From assembly GCA_965220285.1 (NCBI GenBank), contig OZ244818.1, forward strand, positions 372,001 through 436,000: DNA of 64,000 bases, in the 5' to 3' direction. Under the pieces are notes generated by a model, which saw only the letters and a list, made by a program, of their open reading frames with translations, was not told the DNA's origin and searched no databases. How positions within the stretch are numbered: the first letter of the stretch is position 1; every line of letters begins with the position of its first letter. This DNA comes from Bin5 sp009843665. GTDB lineage: Bacteria; Chloroflexota; Anaerolineae; Caldilineales; Caldilineaceae. Below are positions 61,756-64,000 of the stretch, piece after piece. The translations under genes were made by a program, and so were the position numbers.

Positions 61756-63562
61756 CCTCCAGGCTCAGAACAGTCATGAAGGCTTCCTGCGGTATCTCCA
61801 CGGAGCCGACCATTTTCATGCGTTTCTTGCCGGCCTTCTGGTTTTCCAGAAGTTTGCGTTTTCTGGTCACGTCGCCGCCGTAGCACTTGGAGAGCACGTC
61901 TTTGCGCACCGCCTTTACGTTGGCACGGCTGATCACCTTGTTGCCGACGGCGGCCTGAATGGGTACGACGAACTGCTGGCGGGGGATGATATCTTTCATC
62001 TTGCTCACCATGCGCTGGCCCTTGTTGTAGGCGTTTTCGCGATGGATGATGATGCTCAAGGCGTCCACGGGTTGACCGTTTACCAGGACGTCAAGTTTGA
62101 CCATGTCGGAGGGCTGATAGTCATCCAGCACATAGTCCATGGAGGCATAGCCGCGCGTGCGGGCCTTGAGCTCGTTGTAGAAGTCGACGATGATTTCGGC
62201 GAGAGGGATCTGGAAACTGAGCTCCACGCGCTTGGTATCGAGCCACAACTGATTCTTTACGCGGCCGCGACGCTTTGTCACCATTTCGAGGATAGGGCCA
62301 ATGTATTCGGACGGGGCGTAGATCTGCAGGCCGCACCACGGCTCCTCGATGCGTTCAATTTCGCTGGGATCAGGGAGGTCGGCGGGGCTTTCGAGCAGGA
62401 ACTCAATGCCGCTGGTCGTAATCACGCGGTAGGCCACTGAGGGAGCGGTAAAGATGATGTCCAGATCGTACTCCCTCTCAAGCCGTTCCTGTACGATCTC
62501 CATGTGGAACAGGCCGAGAAAGCCGAGGCGAAAACCGAAGCCCAGGGCCTGGCTAGTCTCCGGTTCATAGGTGAGTGCGCCGTCGTTCAGGTGCAGTTTT
62601 TCGAGGGCATCGCGGAGATCGTGGTAATCATCGGAGTCGGTCGGATAGAGGCCGGCGAAGACCATCGGTTTCATGGCCTCGTATCCGGGCAGCGGTTCTG
62701 CGGCGGGATCGGAAGCCAGTGTAATTGTGTCGCCTACCTCGAGGTCATGCACGCTTTTGAGACCGGTTGCGATATAGCCGACTTCGCCGGCGGTCAATCG
62801 TGAAGCCTTTACGGGGGCGGGGGTCAGGATTCCAATTTCGATGGGGTCGATGCGTTTGTTTCCGGAGATAGCCAGAAGGGACGCGGGCGCTGAGATGGCG
62901 CCGTTCACCACCCTAATGTAGGCCACAACGCCCTTGTAAGGATCGTAGTGGCAGTCGAAGATCAGGGCCTGCAACTTTTCGCCGGCGTCTCCTTGCGGCG
63001 GCGGCACCTCTTTCACGATCTCTTCAAGTACTTCCTCAATATTGACACTGTCTTTGGCGCTGATGCGGAGGATGTCGGCTGCCGGTACCGCCAGCAGATC
63101 TTCGATATCGCCGGCAACTTCGTCGGGTACGGCGGCCGGCAGGTCTATCTTATTGAGGACGGGCACGATGGTCAGGTCAAGCTCCATCGCGGCCAGAAGG
63201 TGGGCGACGGTCTGGGCCTGGATGCCCTGGGAGGCGTCTACGACGAGAATTGCGCCTTCACATGCCTGCAGGGCGCGCTTGACCTCATAGGTAAAGTCGA
63301 CGTGGCCGGGTGTGTCGATGAGGTTCATCTCATAGTCGGCCGGGGGGCCGCCATTGGACTGGCGGCGGTAGATCATGCGCACAGCGCTGGCTTTAATCGT
63401 CACACCCTTTTCGCGCTCCAAGTCCATGGAGTCGAGCAGCTGCTCCTTCATCTCGCGTTCGGTGACGGTCCCGGTGTGCTGGATGAGGCGGTCGGCAAGT
63501 GTACTCTTGCCGTGGTCGATGTGGGCGATGATACAGAAGTTGCGAATGTGTTCCAGGTTCAT
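61748..63562 (-). CDS. lepA: Elongation factor 4 (back-translocase LepA)
   Basis: A 604-residue ribosome-associated GTPase. G1 is IAHIDHGKST (about residues 12-21), G3 is DTPGHVDFTYEV, and G4 is VLNKIDLPAAVP (NKxD). Domains II, III and V follow, and the LepA-specific C-terminal domain (MDYVLDDYQPSDMVKLDVLVNGQ ... KRMKMVGSVEIPQEAF) is complete. EF4 acts on stalled or mistranslocated ribosomes and in 30S assembly. It leads the operon with rsmA and the phosphotransferase. A gene for an Lgt-like protein runs divergently 127 bases away. Confidence 0.97.
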   Translation of the reverse strand: MNLEHIRNFCIIAHIDHGKSTLADRLIQHTGTVTEREMKEQLLDSMDLEREKGVTIKASAVRMIYRRQSNGGPPADYEMNLIDTPGHVDFTYEVKRALQACEGAILVVDASQGIQAQTVAHLLAAMELDLTIVPVLNKIDLPAAVPDEVAGDIEDLLAVPAADILRISAKDSVNIEEVLEEIVKEVPPPQGDAGEKLQALIFDCHYDPYKGVVAYIRVVNGAISAPASLLAISGNKRIDPIEIGILTPAPVKASRLTAGEVGYIATGLKSVHDLEVGDTITLASDPAAEPLPGYEAMKPMVFAGLYPTDSDDYHDLRDALEKLHLNDGALTYEPETSQALGFGFRLGFLGLFHMEIVQERLEREYDLDIIFTAPSVAYRVITTSGIEFLLESPADLPDPSEIERIEEPWCGLQIYAPSEYIGPILEMVTKRRGRVKNQLWLDTKRVELSFQIPLAEIIVDFYNELKARTRGYASMDYVLDDYQPSDMVKLDVLVNGQPVDALSIIIHRENAYNKGQRMVSKMKDIIPRQQFVVPIQAAVGNKVISRANVKAVRKDVLSKCYGGDVTRKRKLLENQKAGKKRMKMVGSVEIPQEAFMTVLSLEDE

Positions 63563-63688
63563 AAAATTGGCTGCATCGGTTGCCGGAATAAGTTTGGCGT
63601 CGAAGCGAAAATAGTATACTACAGGTAGATGTGGCGCCAGTTTTTTGGGTTCTCAGACAATGCGCAATGCCGCAGCAGAGGAGTAACT
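63563..63688. promoter_or_regulatory. Divergent promoter region of lepA and the Lgt-like gene
   Basis: The 126 bases between the two divergent starts contain the palindrome TAGTATACTA (near 63613-63622), which offers a TATACT -10 box on either strand. I find no good -35 box at 17 bases on either strand, so the exact promoters are unsettled. Confidence 0.35.
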
Positions 63689-64000
63689 GTGTATCCGTCA
63701 CTACCATTAGGGCCGCTATCCCTGCCTACGGCTCAGATCCTGGCAATCGTCGCGGCCTGGTTCGGATTGTCGGTCATGGCGCGGGTTGGCAGGCGACTGC
63801 GGCTGGACGCGGACATGATCTGGAATCTGGGTACGATCGCCTTTGCAGCAGGGGTCATTGTAGCCCGGCTGTCGCATGCAGTCCAGTTTTGGGGCGTCTA
63901 CCGCGCGGAGCCGCTGCTGCTGATCAGCATCCGACCGGGGGGGCTTTTGTTGTGGCCCGGCGTGGTGGGCGCCCTGATTGCGGGGTACCTGTATTTGATC
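63689..64000 (+). CDS. Lgt (prolipoprotein diacylglyceryl transferase)-like membrane protein, N-terminal part
   Basis: The visible 104 codons start at GTG 63689, with GGAG five bases before it, and run to the window's right edge. The protein reads YPSLPLGPLSLPTAQILAIVAAW, a first helix of Lgt type, followed by a second helix (MIWNLGTIAFAAGVIVARLSH). RAEPLLLISIRPGGLLLWPGVVGALIAGY matches the Lgt region in which substrate lipids bind. In Lgt the enzyme transfers diacylglycerol to the lipobox cysteine of lipoproteins, several of which occur in this window. The essential Arg residues lie past the edge, so activity cannot be judged. Confidence 0.65.
   Translation, partial: MYPSLPLGPLSLPTAQILAIVAAWFGLSVMARVGRRLRLDADMIWNLGTIAFAAGVIVARLSHAVQFWGVYRAEPLLLISIRPGGLLLWPGVVGALIAGYLYLI

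Overview
The window is one contiguous, moderately high-GC bacterial segment with about 53 protein-coding genes, no rRNA, no CRISPR array and no tRNA that I could recognise. Gene content points to a Chloroflexota member (Anaerolineae/Caldilineales-like). The reasons are a type-A2 heme-copper oxidase operon, archaeal-style GT4 and GT2 enzymes, TrmFO, MTH1187, many sugar-acid catabolic enzymes with MFS carriers, and intergenic repeats with heptamer tails. This assignment is inferred from gene families only. No marker-gene phylogeny was possible.

Layout. 1-12.3 kb: cell-envelope and housekeeping genes (YfhO-like membrane protein, polyprenol-phosphate mannose synthase-like GT2, SH3 lipoprotein, TrmFO, pyrimidine-nucleoside phosphorylase, GT4, a solute-binding lipoprotein, MltG, a degenerate Amt-family protein, ThpR, SCO1). 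13.1-19.9 kb: glyA-radA-O-methyltransferase facing HIT-MTH1187-leuS. leuS has a leader with a promoter, a short ORF ending in leucine codons, and hairpins. 20.3-20.9 kb: DUF433/DUF5615 toxin-antitoxin pair. 21.4-29.1 kb: carbohydrate block (HAD phosphatase, enolase-superfamily dehydratase, sulfatase, amidohydrolase, MsrA, mannonate dehydratase, acetylxylan esterase). 30-39 kb: a 1064-residue BNR-repeat protein, three MFS transporters, a zinc-ribbon P-loop protein, nucleoside hydrolase. 39-41.9 kb: amidohydrolase, a BrnT/BrnA locus with a frameshifted toxin, a fragment of a second amidohydrolase, a Yip1 membrane protein. 43-50.3 kb: SRPBCC, VOC, sugar isomerase, Gfo/Idh oxidoreductase, two tandem class-C serine hydrolases, an MFS carrier. 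50.4-56.7 kb: cytochrome c oxidase operon (II-I-IV-III-CtaG-unknown-SURF1) behind a near-consensus promoter. 58.8-64 kb: an integrase-fold protein lacking catalytic residues, then the overlapping lepA-rsmA-phosphotransferase operon, and the start of an Lgt-like gene.

Mobile and repetitive DNA. The most unusual structure is a dispersed non-coding element family. Two copies are bounded by imperfect terminal inverted repeats (42424-42890 and 57780-58686), one copy lacks a recognisable right end (from 29196), and one is a core-only remnant (12864-12985). All four share a GC hairpin, a second inverted repeat and a (GTCAGTG)n tail. The copy at 57780 carries eight 69-bp units with a perfectly kept 8-bp stem. 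Two arrays of a 10-bp GTCGGGT-type repeat lie just upstream of it.

How the genes work together. The oxidase operon together with SCO1 (copper delivery) indicates aerobic respiration. The sulfatase, esterase, mannonate dehydratase, enolase-type dehydratase, amidohydrolases and MFS carriers suggest scavenging of acetylated or sulfated, uronic-acid-rich polysaccharides. Specific substrates are inference.
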